From Thermanaeromonas toyohensis ToBE (GTDB lineage: Bacteria; Bacillota; DSM-521; Neomoorellales; Neomoorellaceae), in contig NZ_LT838272.1 in assembly GCF_900176005.1 (NCBI RefSeq), positions 1,383,587 to 1,447,586 on the forward strand: a DNA stretch of 64,000 nt. The letters run 5' to 3'. Under the pieces are notes generated by a model. It had not been told where the DNA came from and did no database searches. It saw only the letters and a program-made list of their open reading frames with translations. Positions 35,736 to 43,252 of this stretch are shown here, piece after piece (the first letter of the stretch is position 1; every line of letters begins with the position of its first letter). A program made the translations under genes and the position numbers.

Positions 35736-36638
35736 TTGCTATGGGATGAAATTCTGCGCCGCAGTAAACATTTTAATGTGGAGGCCGAGGTCATCTTTCG
35801 TGAAGAAGTTCAAAAAACAGTTTTAACCTATTTGAGCCTTAAGAGGTTTTTCTCCGATGCAGTCCTTCAAGGAGGTACAGCACTCCGGCTTTTTTACGGT
35901 AGCCCACGGTTTTCAGAGGATCTTGATTTTGTGTTTACCGCCAGAGACAGTAAGGCATTTAGTACCGCAGAACACTGGCTTCATGGTGTCGAAACATTTG
36001 TCATGCAAAATTTCCCTTTTATCCAGGAGGCCAGTCTTAACGAGCAAAGAGAAAATGGTAGCCTTAGATGGTTTGTTCTTCGAGCAAAAACTGCCACGGT
36101 AAGGAGGAGTTTAAGGATAAATATAGAGCTGGCAAATGTTCTCTCCTACCATCACAATGTTGCCGTTCTTCAGCAGCCGCCCTTAAATCCTGCTGTAAGG
36201 GTTGAAAGTCCTTCGGAAATTATGGCTGATAAGGTAGTTGCGATTGCGTTGCGCGATTATATCAAAGGGAGGGACCTGTGGGATATCATTTTCTTATCCG
36301 AGAACAGAAACGTAGGTATTGACGTTTCTTTAACCGCTCAGAAAGCTACTGATTATGGGAGTAATCAGGACGAATTTTACGAAAAGCTTCTAGCGGCAGC
36401 AGAAAGAATTCGCAAGGGAGGAGTTGCTTCACTGGAGCGAGAAATGGTACGGTTTCTTCCCGGCTCTGTCGCACCCCTTTACGTTCCCAAGGTGGAAGAA
36501 ATGGTCGAAAAGGTCACCGCTCTACTTGCAACTGTTGCGACGAATTTGAGACATATATTGGAGGCCCAAAACGATGCGGCTGACCGAGTGGCTAAACTTT
36601 TTTCGGCAAAACGACCGCAAAAAGGTTTTCGCCTTTAG
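35736..36638 (+). CDS. AbiEii-like nucleotidyltransferase toxin
   Basis: 300 aa from TTG 35736. VLQGGTALRLFYGSPRFSED followed by LDF (about residues 42-66) is the nucleotidyltransferase signature of PF08843/AbiEii. Such toxins inactivate tRNA by adding nucleotides (MenT family) and block phage growth in type IV TA systems. The N-terminus (EILRRSKHFNVEAEVIFREE) and IMADKVVAIALRDYIKGRDLWD are also typical. The order here is toxin first, with the antitoxin overlapping its 3' end, the reverse of the usual abiEi-abiEii order. Confidence 0.88.
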   Translation: MLWDEILRRSKHFNVEAEVIFREEVQKTVLTYLSLKRFFSDAVLQGGTALRLFYGSPRFSEDLDFVFTARDSKAFSTAEHWLHGVETFVMQNFPFIQEASLNEQRENGSLRWFVLRAKTATVRRSLRINIELANVLSYHHNVAVLQQPPLNPAVRVESPSEIMADKVVAIALRDYIKGRDLWDIIFLSENRNVGIDVSLTAQKATDYGSNQDEFYEKLLAAAERIRKGGVASLEREMVRFLPGSVAPLYVPKVEEMVEKVTALLATVATNLRHILEAQNDAADRVAKLFSAKRPQKGFRL

Positions 36639-37200
36639 CGACCTTGTGCAGATGACCGGTATACCCAAAGACACCTTGCGGGTAGAACTTTCGCGCCTTG
36701 TAGCCCGTGGGGTAGTCCGCCGGCTGGCACGCGAATGGTATGCAAATCCCTTTTCGCCGCCTTCAGTGGAAGAGGTTGCAATGGTATTGCGCTGGCCTTC
36801 TTATGTTTCTCTTGAATACGCTCTTTCGGTTGAGAGTATTCTCAGTCAGACAGCTTTCACGATCACGTGTGTTACCTTAAAACTTCCTGTTGTTATCCGC
36901 ACGCCGTGGGGACCGATTTTTGAATACCACCGTATCTCGCGAAGGTTCTTCTGGGGGTGGCGCGATTTGGGGAACGGGGTTCGCGCGGCGTGGCCGGAGA
37001 AGGCGCTCCTGGACTTGATCTACATCCGGCATCTGAGGACACGAGAGCTCAACGAAGAAGACCTGGCTTCAATGCTGGAGGACATGTACCTGGAGGATTT
37101 AGATATGGGGCGGTTGCGTGAGTTCATTGGCGGCTTCGGGTCCCCTTACGGCGAGAAGATGGCTGCTGTCCTCATGGGAACAGGCCGGGTAAACCTGTAG
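36574..37200 (+). CDS. AbiEi-like antitoxin
   Basis: 208 aa from ATG 36574 (TTGGAGG upstream), overlapping the toxin gene by 65 bases. The N-terminal winged helix (FAFSDLVQMTGIPKDTLRVE) and the C-terminal AbiEi domain (FEYHRISRRFFWGWRDLGNG then AWPEKALLDLIYIRHL) match the transcriptional-regulator antitoxin family that represses its own operon. A broken copy lies at 35408-35639 and an orphan relative at 48121-48747. Confidence 0.87.
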   Translation: MRLTEWLNFFRQNDRKKVFAFSDLVQMTGIPKDTLRVELSRLVARGVVRRLAREWYANPFSPPSVEEVAMVLRWPSYVSLEYALSVESILSQTAFTITCVTLKLPVVIRTPWGPIFEYHRISRRFFWGWRDLGNGVRAAWPEKALLDLIYIRHLRTRELNEEDLASMLEDMYLEDLDMGRLREFIGGFGSPYGEKMAAVLMGTGRVNL

Positions 37201-37261
37201 CAAGCAAAATGCTATGTCATGCGTCTTTCTGAGAACCGAATATTGCGGAACAAAGTTTAGG

Positions 37262-37290
37262 TTGACCAGCAGTTTTGGCTTAAGTATAAT
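37262..37290 (+). promoter_or_regulatory. Consensus promoter of small RNA, copy 2
   Basis: TTGACC at 37262-37267, 17-base spacer, TATAAT at 37285-37290. Spacing to the conserved RNA core is nearly the same as in copy 1. Confidence 0.75.
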
Positions 37291-37296
37291 ATAGCT

Positions 37297-37392
37297 GACG
37301 GAAAATAAGAGCCGGGCCACCTGAACCCCGGGGGTGACAAAAACGTTAACAGGTTCCCCGGGAGAGTTGGTGTCTGGCTTTTTATTTTTTTT
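37297..37392 (+). ncRNA. Unassigned structured small RNA, copy 2
   Basis: About 95 nt from the promoter to a long T-run (CTTTTTATTTTTTTT at about 37378-37392). It contains GTGACAAAAACGTTAACAGG (37335-37354) inside a CCCCGGG/CCCCGGG stem; the equivalent stem in copy 1 at 18788 is CCCGGG/CCCTGGG. Outside this core the two sequences differ, so the core and stem are under selection. It lies between the AbiE genes and the first tRNA. Function unknown. Confidence 0.6.
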
Positions 37393-37482
37393 GTGGAGGG
37401 GCTAGCGGGCAGCCCTTTTTTAAAATCCTGCACGTTGGCAGTCAATTTTCCGGGGGATAAGCTATATTTCAACGTCCGGCGC

Positions 37483-37558
37483 AGGGGAGTAGCTCAGCAG
37501 GTAGAGCGGCCGGCTGTTAACCGGCATGTCGCAGGTTCGAGGCCTGCCTCCCCTGCCA
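37483..37558 (+). tRNA. tRNA-Asn (GTT), copy 1
   Basis: Acceptor AGGGGAG/CTCCCCT, D arm starting TAGCTCAG, anticodon loop CTGTTAACC (GTT), T arm GCAGG TTCGAGG CCTGC, encoded CCA at 37556-37558. All stems pair. It is the first member of a tRNA cluster on this element. Confidence 0.95.
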
Positions 37559-37701
37559 GCGAAATGTATGTCTGCATCAGTGCAGGCTAAGATTGAGATG
37601 GCTGGCGGTGTTTTGAGCAGCCGGTACTATCAGGTTGCCTTTAGGTATTTGGGCGTTGAAATCCCCGGGACGCGGGTTCGGGCCTCGCCTTTCCCACACG
37701 C

Positions 37702-37777
37702 GGGATTGTAGTTCAATCGGCAGGAAACCCGCCCCGCAAGCGGAGGGTTGCCGATTCGAGTTCGGCCGATTCCGTCA
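37702..37777 (+). tRNA. Degenerate tRNA-like sequence
   Basis: Acceptor GGGATTG/CGATTCC pairs with two wobbles and the T arm GCCGA TTCGAGT TCGGC is perfect. However, the D stem has an extra A, the anticodon region (CCCGC CCCGCAA GCGGA) has C instead of U33, and the 3' end is GTCA rather than CCA. It is probably a decaying tRNA gene; the anticodon cannot be assigned safely. Just upstream (37668-37695) a second T-arm-like piece (GCGGGTTCGGGCCTCGC) suggests another tRNA lost here. Confidence 0.4.
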
Positions 37778-37932
37778 TTCCTGCAAATAAACGGGGTGGG
37801 CAGAGCAGAGGACCCTTGTTTACATTTAGCCCGCGGTGGAGTTGAGGGAAAGAAAAAAGGAATGATAACAGCGGGTTTATTCTTAACCTATGGTGGGATT
37901 GAAAGTACTGCAGGGGTGCTGGAAAGTGGGTG

Positions 37933-38016
37933 ATGCCCTGCTACAGCGACCCGAGGGAGCAGTGGTACGCCGAGTGGGCGAGGACGGGCCGGAGGCCCGC
38001 CTGGCGGTACTGGTGA
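37933..38016 (+). CDS. Very short frame, Trp/Arg-rich
   Basis: 27 codons from ATG 37933 (GTGGGTG upstream): MPCYSDPREQWYAEWARTGR and a Trp-rich end. It resembles the start of a longer protein that has been cut off. I give it little weight. Confidence 0.2.
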   Translation: MPCYSDPREQWYAEWARTGRRPAWRYW

Positions 38017-38112
38017 AGGGTATGGCCTGTCGTCTTCCCGCTTTTTAGGTGGGCTGGGTTGGCTTAATGCCCCGCGCCGTCGCGGGGCTAGACGGGACGG
38101 GAGGGGTAAAAG

Positions 38113-38346
38113 TTGACCAGAGTAGTACACCAACCGGAGCTTGACTTTCTCGAGGACAATTACCGGGACTTAGTGGTGAAGTTTAAAGATAAGTGGGTCG
38201 CAATCAGCGGATATTCCCTCGTTGGTGTGGGAGATTCAGCTGCCGAGGCCTTGCGGCAGGCCGTCGCCGCCGGGTGCCGCCGCCCCATGTTGGTTCGTTT
38301 GGCACCAGAAGCATGGGAGGAGCCTTTTTTCGGATGCTATCGTTAA
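38113..38346 (+). CDS. DUF5678 family protein
   Basis: 77 aa from TTG 38113 with GGAGGGG upstream. The pattern FLEDNYRDLVVKFKDKWVAI, then DSAAEALRQAVAAGCRRPML, is that of DUF5678, short proteins widespread in thermophilic Firmicutes and archaea. Function unknown; often found near toxin-antitoxin and aspartyl-protease-like genes. Confidence 0.75.
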   Translation: MTRVVHQPELDFLEDNYRDLVVKFKDKWVAISGYSLVGVGDSAAEALRQAVAAGCRRPMLVRLAPEAWEEPFFGCYR

Positions 38347-38590
38347 GACGCAAGCTGAAGAGCAGCGGCACGGGGTTAGACGAAGGTGGAAGGCGGCGGG
38401 GTGGCCGGCGGGTCCGGCAGGGTTTAGGGGTTCCTGTGGTGGGATAGAAATAAGAGGAACTTGCAGCGGTCTCGCTAAATAAGTAGGACAAAAAAATCCC
38501 GCAAAGGTTGACCGCGCCCGCCGATCCAGCGGAGCGGGCCGTCCGCACCTATCCAGCACGGCGCGACGGCGAAAGGGGGGGTGCAGGCTT

Positions 38591-39295
38591 GTGAAGCCCC
38601 TTGGCATCAAGGCTTACGGTCACATACCGCATTTGATCGGCTCCCGGGTCGGCCCCGGCGATCACACTGTCTCCGAGGGGCAGCACCGCATCTGCACCGA
38701 AAAGGCCCGGGACAGGCATGACGAGATTTTCGTCGAGGAAAAGCTCGACGGGAGTTGCGTGGCCGTCGCCCTGGTGGGCGGTAAGATAATTCCCTTGGTG
38801 AGGGCGGGCTACGTGGCTTGGTCTTCCCCCTACGAGCAGCACCACCTGTTCGCCTGGTGGGTTCGGGAGAACGAGGAGAGGTTCCGCGCGGTGCTCAGGG
38901 AGGGCGAAAGGCTTGTGGGCGAGTGGCTGGCCCAGGCACACGGGACAAGGTACGTCCTGCCCCACGAACCCTTCGTGGTTTTCGACCTGATGCGTGGTCA
39001 CGAGAGGGAGCCGCGTGAAGTCTTTTGGGAAAGGGTCAAGGGCCTGTTTGTGGTGCCGCGACTCATCCACCGCGGCGGGCCGATAAGCATCGGACGTGTG
39101 CTGGAGCTCTTGGAGCCTTCGGGGCACGGTGCCGTCGACCCGGTGGAGGGCGCGGTATGGCGGGTGGAACGCCGGGAAAAGGTGGACTTCCTCGCCAAGT
39201 ACGTCAGGCCGGACAAGGTGGACGGCAGGTACCTGCCGGAGTACACCGGAACCGGACCGGTATGGAACTGGATGCCTGCGACGCAGTCACGATAG
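38591..39295 (+). CDS. RNA ligase, T4 Rnl2-like
   Basis: 234 aa from GTG 38591. ATP-dependent RNA ligase that seals 3'-OH/5'-phosphate breaks. Motif I EEKLDG with the AMP-accepting Lys at 51, motif III-like FVVFDL at about 128, motif IV PVEGAVWR (Glu 186), motif V FLAKYVRPDK (Lys 203, Lys 209). The compact size suggests a nucleotidyltransferase domain with little C-terminal extension. It lies 27 bases upstream of a tRNA-Ser gene and a cluster of four tRNAs. Phages use such ligases to repair tRNAs cut by host anticodon nucleases; the neighbourhood suggests a similar role here. Confidence 0.85.
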   Translation: MKPLGIKAYGHIPHLIGSRVGPGDHTVSEGQHRICTEKARDRHDEIFVEEKLDGSCVAVALVGGKIIPLVRAGYVAWSSPYEQHHLFAWWVRENEERFRAVLREGERLVGEWLAQAHGTRYVLPHEPFVVFDLMRGHEREPREVFWERVKGLFVVPRLIHRGGPISIGRVLELLEPSGHGAVDPVEGAVWRVERREKVDFLAKYVRPDKVDGRYLPEYTGTGPVWNWMPATQSR

Positions 39296-39321
39296 TTGGG
39301 GCAGGTATCGGTTTGTCACAC

Positions 39322-39412
39322 GGAGGGGTGCCCGAGCGGCTAAAGGGGGCGGCCTCGAAAGCCGCTGGGCCTCTGGTCGGCCCCGTGGGTTCGAATCCCA
39401 CCCCCTCCGCCA
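39322..39412 (+). tRNA. tRNA-Ser (CGA)
   Basis: Acceptor GGAGGGG/CCCCTCC, long variable arm of a class II tRNA, anticodon CGA in CCTCGAAAG, T arm GTGGG TTCGAAT CCCAC, encoded CCA at 39410-39412. Confidence 0.95.
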
Positions 39413-39417
39413 CGCGC

Positions 39418-39492
39418 AGGTGAGTAGCTCAATGGTAGAGCGACCGGCTGTTAACCGGGCGGTTGCAGGTTCGAGTCCCGCCTCTCCTGCCA
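39418..39492 (+). tRNA. tRNA-Asn (GTT), copy 2
   Basis: Anticodon loop CTGTTAACC as in copy 1. Acceptor AGGTGAG pairs with CTCTCCT except for a T4-T69 mismatch; encoded CCA at 39490-39492. It has diverged from copy 1 in acceptor and variable loop. Confidence 0.9.
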
Positions 39493-39498
39493 ATTCGT

Positions 39499-39570
39499 AG
39501 GGGTGTGGCCAAGCGGTAAGGCAGCGCACTCTGGATCCGCGATGCGCTGGTTCGAAACCAGCCGCCCCTG
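39499..39570 (+). tRNA. tRNA-Gln (CTG)
   Basis: Acceptor AGGGGTG/CGCCCCT, D arm GCC/GGC, anticodon CTG (loop CTCTGGA), T arm CTGG TTCGAAA CCAG. The anticodon stem has a C30-C40 mismatch and the gene is followed by CTA instead of CCA, so the end must be made by the CCA-adding enzyme. Confidence 0.85.
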
Positions 39571-39673
39571 CTAGCAAAACATACAACAATTACGCTGCCT
39601 ACCAGGATGCGATTTGCTGGTACAGTTTTTGGGATCTGATATTGTGAGCTGGTTTTCGGGCAGCGTTTTATAG

Positions 39674-39766
39674 GGAGGGCTGGCCGAGCGGCGAAGGCAC
39701 CCGCCTGCTAAGCGGGTGGGCGGCCCTGAGGTCGTCCCGGGGGTTCGAATCCCCCGCCCTCCGCCA
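39674..39766 (+). tRNA. tRNA-Ser (GCT)
   Basis: Acceptor GGAGGGC/GCCCTCC, class II variable arm, anticodon GCT in CTGCTAAG, T arm CGGGG TTCGAAT CCCCC, encoded CCA at 39764-39766. Confidence 0.95.
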
Positions 39767-39876
39767 GGTGAGTAATCATGGTTCCTGGGATCCCCTTCGG
39801 AAGACAACCAGTATTTCTGGCGCTACCCGGTTCGACAGAGTAATAAGCCGGTTTTGGCGCAGGGGGCAAAGCTCAC

Positions 39877-40221
39877 GTGTTAAAGGAACAGTTAGAGATC
39901 ATTCCAGACGGGGCGATAGAGAAAATACCGATTACGGAATCCTCGGATAAGATCGACAGCCTGTTCGCGCGGGCTGTCAGGGAACTGGAGGCCAAAAGGC
40001 GGACGTTCGCCAGGCTTCAGGAGGATCCCGAACTGATACTGAAAGAGCTTTTCGACCCGGCGCGGGATAGGCCGTACTATGCTTTCCCGTTTCTGGTGTT
40101 CGAGAGGTGCCGCGAACTGGGGCTGCCAGGATGTGAATATCACTGGCTCCAGGATTACCTTGTGGGGGTGATTTCCCGACATTTGCAAGGAATCGATCCG
40201 GACATAGAAGTTGTGGCCCAG
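39877..40221 (+). pseudogene. Unknown gene interrupted by IscB element
   Basis: From GTG 39877 (CAGGGGGC upstream) the frame runs about 115 residues: MLKEQLEIIPDGAIEKIPIT, helical middle, then GVISRHLQGIDPDIEVVAQG. It then enters the left-end hairpin of the IscB element, where an artefactual tail leads to a stop at 40278. The coding character ends at about 40221. After the element's right end (about 41913) a short continuation may exist, but the reading frame after precise excision is not certain. No family recognised. Confidence 0.6.
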
Positions 40222-40450
40222 GGTCAACTACCCCGTCCTGAAGGACGGGGCTTGCAGGCGGGGGCGTACTGTCTGTGAGTTTCCCTTTTAGGGAGGTAGT
40301 TGAACGCGGGTGTACCGCTGCGGGACCTGACGTTTCAGGGCGACACTCCCAGCTCTGAGAGACACCGGTGCAATCCCGGGGCCTGACGCGTGGTGCGGCG
40401 GTACGCCTCAGGGAGACCCACCACCTTTTGGTGCCCGGATCACAGGGCTC
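40222..40450 (+). ncRNA. Omega RNA (HEARO-type) of IscB
   Basis: The 230 bases directly upstream of iscB are GC-rich, gene-free and full of complementary segments: TCAACTACC (40223) with GGTAGTTGA (40298-40306), GCGGGTGTACCGC near 40308, and CCCACCACC TTTT GGTG near 40418. IscB guide RNAs lie in exactly this place, with the guide at the 5' end reading into the left flank, here GTTGTGGCCCAGG. The structure was judged by eye. Confidence 0.75.
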
Positions 40451-40468
40451 CTTGTGGGAGGTATCCAT

Positions 40469-41869
40469 ATGGTGATATTTACTGTAGACAGGAATGGGAA
40501 CCCCGGTCATCCGACCAGGAGATTTGACATGATCCGGAAGCTGAGGAAGCGGAAGAGGGTAAGGATTATCGGCGGTGGGAAATCGGGCAAGCCGCCGGTT
40601 GCAGTCTTTCTGGACAGGGAATTTGACTATTCGCGCACTGTAGGGAGAAAGCTGGTCATAGTCCTAGACCCTGGTTACCGCTATATAGGTTTTGCCGTAT
40701 GCGAACCGAGGGGTGGAAAGCTGATTGTTTACTGCCGCGGTGTCCTCCGTACGCGGATTCCTGAGATCAAAGGGCTGATGTCCGATAGGAGGTCCTTCCG
40801 CCGGTTCAGGAGGTATCTGTCGCGGTACAAGAAGAAGCGCCTTTCTGCGAGGCAGTGCAGGGTGCTGACCAAGTTCAAGGCACCGAGGGACGTGAGGTCG
40901 AAGGACAGGAGCAATGCCACCCTCAGGCACGGCGTAGAGACGCACCTGAACCTTTACCGGAAGCTGCGCAGGTTTTTCCCTTTTCCGGCGCACCAGGTAG
41001 AGTTTGTCATGGAGGACAACGTATTCGACGTCAGGGCCATGACCTGGGGCAAGGTATACGGAGCTGATTACCAGGTATCGCCCCGCGCTCCTGAGGGTGA
41101 AAGAAAATGCATTCTGTGTGGTTCGCAAGAGGACCTTCACCGGCACCATCTTGTTCCGCGGAAGAGCGGGGGCACAGAAGTCAGGGAGAACAAGGTGTAC
41201 CTCTGCGCGGGCTGTCATGAAGAGGTCCACGCCGGCAGGGTGTTTCTTCCGGTCAGGGGCATCAAGCAGTGGCGCGAGCTGGGGACGATGAACGCTGTTA
41301 TGGGGGTACTGCGTGAGGTGCCGTATATCAGCTTTGTGCCTGCGCCCGAGGTGGTCCTCAAGAGGAGGGAGTTGGGCCTAGGGAAGGACCATGCTGATGA
41401 CGCTCTTGCGGCAGCGGCCGCTTTCTGCGGCTGTACTGGTTTTGACGCCTCTGTGGAACGCCGTCTCATGCTGGTCAAATTCAGGAGGCACGCCAGGGCG
41501 AGGGTACACGCTCAGAAGGACAGGCTCTACAAGGTAGACGGAGTGATCATAGCGAGGAATAGGCGGAAGAGGGGGGACCAGAATGATCCTTCCTTTGCCG
41601 ATGTGTTTCCTCTTTCTCCAGAGCAGCAGAGAGGCCTGAAGGTATACCCGGGAACCAAAATACTCAACCCGTTCAGGAACGATGTTTTAACCATCGGAGG
41701 CGACGTGTGGGTTCATATTCCGACCGGCAGGCGTTTTGTAGCGACCGGTGTGATATCGGAGAAGTACCTGTACTCCCCGATGCTAGAGGAAATTACAGGA
41801 AAGCCATACATTCACCCCGATCAATGCCGACGGGTGATCCGCAGTGAAGGGATAGTAGTATGGAGCTAG
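40469..41869 (+). CDS. iscB: IscB RNA-guided nuclease
   Basis: 466 aa from ATG 40469 (GGGAGG 6 bases upstream). The ancestor-type relative of Cas9. PLMP-like N-terminus (MVIFTVDRNGNPGHPTRRFD), RuvC-I VIVLDPGYRYIGFA (Asp 67), Arg-rich bridge helix (about 107-128), RuvC-II EFVMEDNVFDVR (Glu 182), HNH with CILCG ... LHRHHLVPRKSGG ... CAGCHEEVH (about 214-254), RuvC-III GKDHADDALAAAAA near 311, and a C-terminal domain with IHPDQCRRV. All catalytic positions appear intact. The omega RNA lies just upstream. Confidence 0.92.
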   Translation: MVIFTVDRNGNPGHPTRRFDMIRKLRKRKRVRIIGGGKSGKPPVAVFLDREFDYSRTVGRKLVIVLDPGYRYIGFAVCEPRGGKLIVYCRGVLRTRIPEIKGLMSDRRSFRRFRRYLSRYKKKRLSARQCRVLTKFKAPRDVRSKDRSNATLRHGVETHLNLYRKLRRFFPFPAHQVEFVMEDNVFDVRAMTWGKVYGADYQVSPRAPEGERKCILCGSQEDLHRHHLVPRKSGGTEVRENKVYLCAGCHEEVHAGRVFLPVRGIKQWRELGTMNAVMGVLREVPYISFVPAPEVVLKRRELGLGKDHADDALAAAAAFCGCTGFDASVERRLMLVKFRRHARARVHAQKDRLYKVDGVIIARNRRKRGDQNDPSFADVFPLSPEQQRGLKVYPGTKILNPFRNDVLTIGGDVWVHIPTGRRFVATGVISEKYLYSPMLEEITGKPYIHPDQCRRVIRSEGIVVWS

Positions 41870-41956
41870 CCGCCTTTCATCTCCGCCCTGAAGGGCGGAG
41901 TCTTCCCGGCGGCAAAGATAAAGCAGGAAAACGTTCTGGCAAAAGGGGTGGTAGTA

Positions 41957-42214
41957 ATGTTTTGGTGGCGTTTTCCCTGGTGCCGGGGAGGCTTTGGCCG
42001 CGGTTGGCGGCACATGTATTGGGCCACGGGCTTGCCGGGCTGGCTGCGTTTCGGGTGGAGCCCATTGTTTGCCGCTGGTGGGGCAGTCTCAGCTTGGCGA
42101 CGTGATCTGTACGCGGAATGGCTGAGGGGATATGCTGGGTTCTTGGAAAGCCAGCTCGATGCGCTCAGGGCGCAAATTGGGGCTTTACAAGGAAACAGTA
42201 AGGAACAGCAATAA
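41957..42214 (+). CDS. Small Gly/Trp-rich protein with C-terminal coiled coil
   Basis: 85 aa from ATG 41957 (GGGGTGG upstream). The N-terminus is rich in Trp, Arg and Gly (FWWRFPWCRGGFGRGWRHMY), followed by a helical end (FLESQLDALRAQIGALQGN). The layout recalls DUF5320 proteins, which pair a Gly-rich head with a short coiled coil. It starts only about 45 bases after the IscB element's right end, so the upstream part may have been changed by that insertion. Confidence 0.55.
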   Translation: MFWWRFPWCRGGFGRGWRHMYWATGLPGWLRFGWSPLFAAGGAVSAWRRDLYAEWLRGYAGFLESQLDALRAQIGALQGNSKEQQ

Positions 42215-42323
42215 GCACAAAAATAAGGCGTACGCGCGTACCAAGTATGCGGGTGATGTCCTGCATGATGAGGAGAAGCTGTGGTACGGCAGAGCGTACC
42301 AGCGAACGTATCGGAGAGTAGCG

Positions 42324-42357
42324 GCCCTACCAGTTTGGAGTGGTAGGGCTTGTTTTT
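42324..42357 (+). terminator. Rho-independent terminator
   Basis: GCCCTACCA/TGGTAGGGC stem followed by TTGTTTTTG. It lies downstream of the coiled-coil protein and upstream of thyX. The segment between (42215-42323) carries one copy of the GTACGCGCGTAC palindrome at 42231. Confidence 0.8.
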
Positions 42358-42554
42358 GTGTATTTAACTGAAACTGTCCGTTAAGGTTTCATCTTCGGGT
42401 TTTCCTTTTGAGAAGGTTCACAAAAGAGAAGGGTCTGCGTAGGTTGCGGCTGTGGCCAATCTTTTTCCGCGACCGGCGGGTAAAGGTGTCTGCGTGGTGG
42501 CTATTGCGAGCGGAAAATAGTAAGGTTACCATTTACCATAATGGGGTGAAATAG

Positions 42555-43226
42555 ATGCGGGTAATCAGGCCGTATGTATGCGTTCCGGCCGGGGTCGACG
42601 GCGAAGCAATACTCCGCCGCATCGAGCGCGTCGGCCGGGTCTGCTACAAAAGCGAAGACAGGATTACTGAGGGCAGCGCTCGCCAGTTCGTGGCCTCCCT
42701 GATCCGCCGGGGCCACGAGTCCGTACTCGAGCACGAGAAGCTGACGGTTAGAATCGTCTGCGACCGCGGAGTAAGCCATGAGCTGGTAAGGCACCGTATA
42801 GCTTCTTACAGCCAGGAATCGACTCGCTTTTGTTCTTATGCCAGCGAACGGTTCAAGGAGGAGATCACGGTTGTGGCCCCCTGCCTTTCCGGGGGTCCCG
42901 AGGCGTACGCAGCGTGGCACAACGCCTGCCTGGCGGCCGAGCAGGCGTACCTTTCGCTGGTCCGCATGGGGGTGCCTGCCGAGCAGGCCCGCTCCGTGCT
43001 GCCCCACTCCCTTAAGACAGAAGTGGTGGTAACAGCTAACCTGCGGGAGTGGAGGCACATTTTCAGGCTCCGGGCCGACCGCCACGCCCACATAGAGATG
43101 CGGCGGATAATGGTGCCGCTGCTTCTGCACTTCCGGAGGGTCATACCAATCGTTTTTGACGATGTCGGGTACGACGAATCGCTTCCACACGAGCTGTACG
43201 CAGAAGTTTTCGAAGAAGCATGGTAG
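42555..43226 (+). CDS. thyX: Flavin-dependent thymidylate synthase ThyX
   Basis: 223 aa from ATG 42555 (GGGGTG). Converts dUMP to dTMP with methylene-THF, FAD and NADPH. The ThyX signature [14 protein letters not shown] (RHRx7S) lies at about 78-91, and ITVVAP ... [20 protein letters not shown] with the second His/Arg set follows. ThyX is common on phages and plasmids, where it secures dTTP for replication. It overlaps or abuts the next gene. Confidence 0.95.
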   Translation: MRVIRPYVCVPAGVDGEAILRRIERVGRVCYKSEDRITEGSARQFVASLIRRGHESVLEHEKLTVRIVCDRGVSHELVRHRIASYSQESTRFCSYASERFKEEITVVAPCLSGGPEAYAAWHNACLAAEQAYLSLVRMGVPAEQARSVLPHSLKTEVVVTANLREWRHIFRLRADRHAHIEMRRIMVPLLLHFRRVIPIVFDDVGYDESLPHELYAEVFEEAW

Positions 43227-43252
43227 GGAAAGCATACAAGGGAGGCTTTGCT

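Larger units (their letters stand above)
40222..41913 (+). mobile_element. IscB element of IS200/IS605 type, without TnpA
   Basis: Left-end hairpin CCCCGTCC TGAA GGACGGGG (40231-40250), omega-RNA region, iscB gene, and right-end hairpin CTCCGCCC TGAA GGGCGGAG (41881-41900). Both subterminal hairpins have the same TGAA loop. No Y1 transposase gene is present, so movement would need one in trans. The ends are estimated. Confidence 0.8.
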
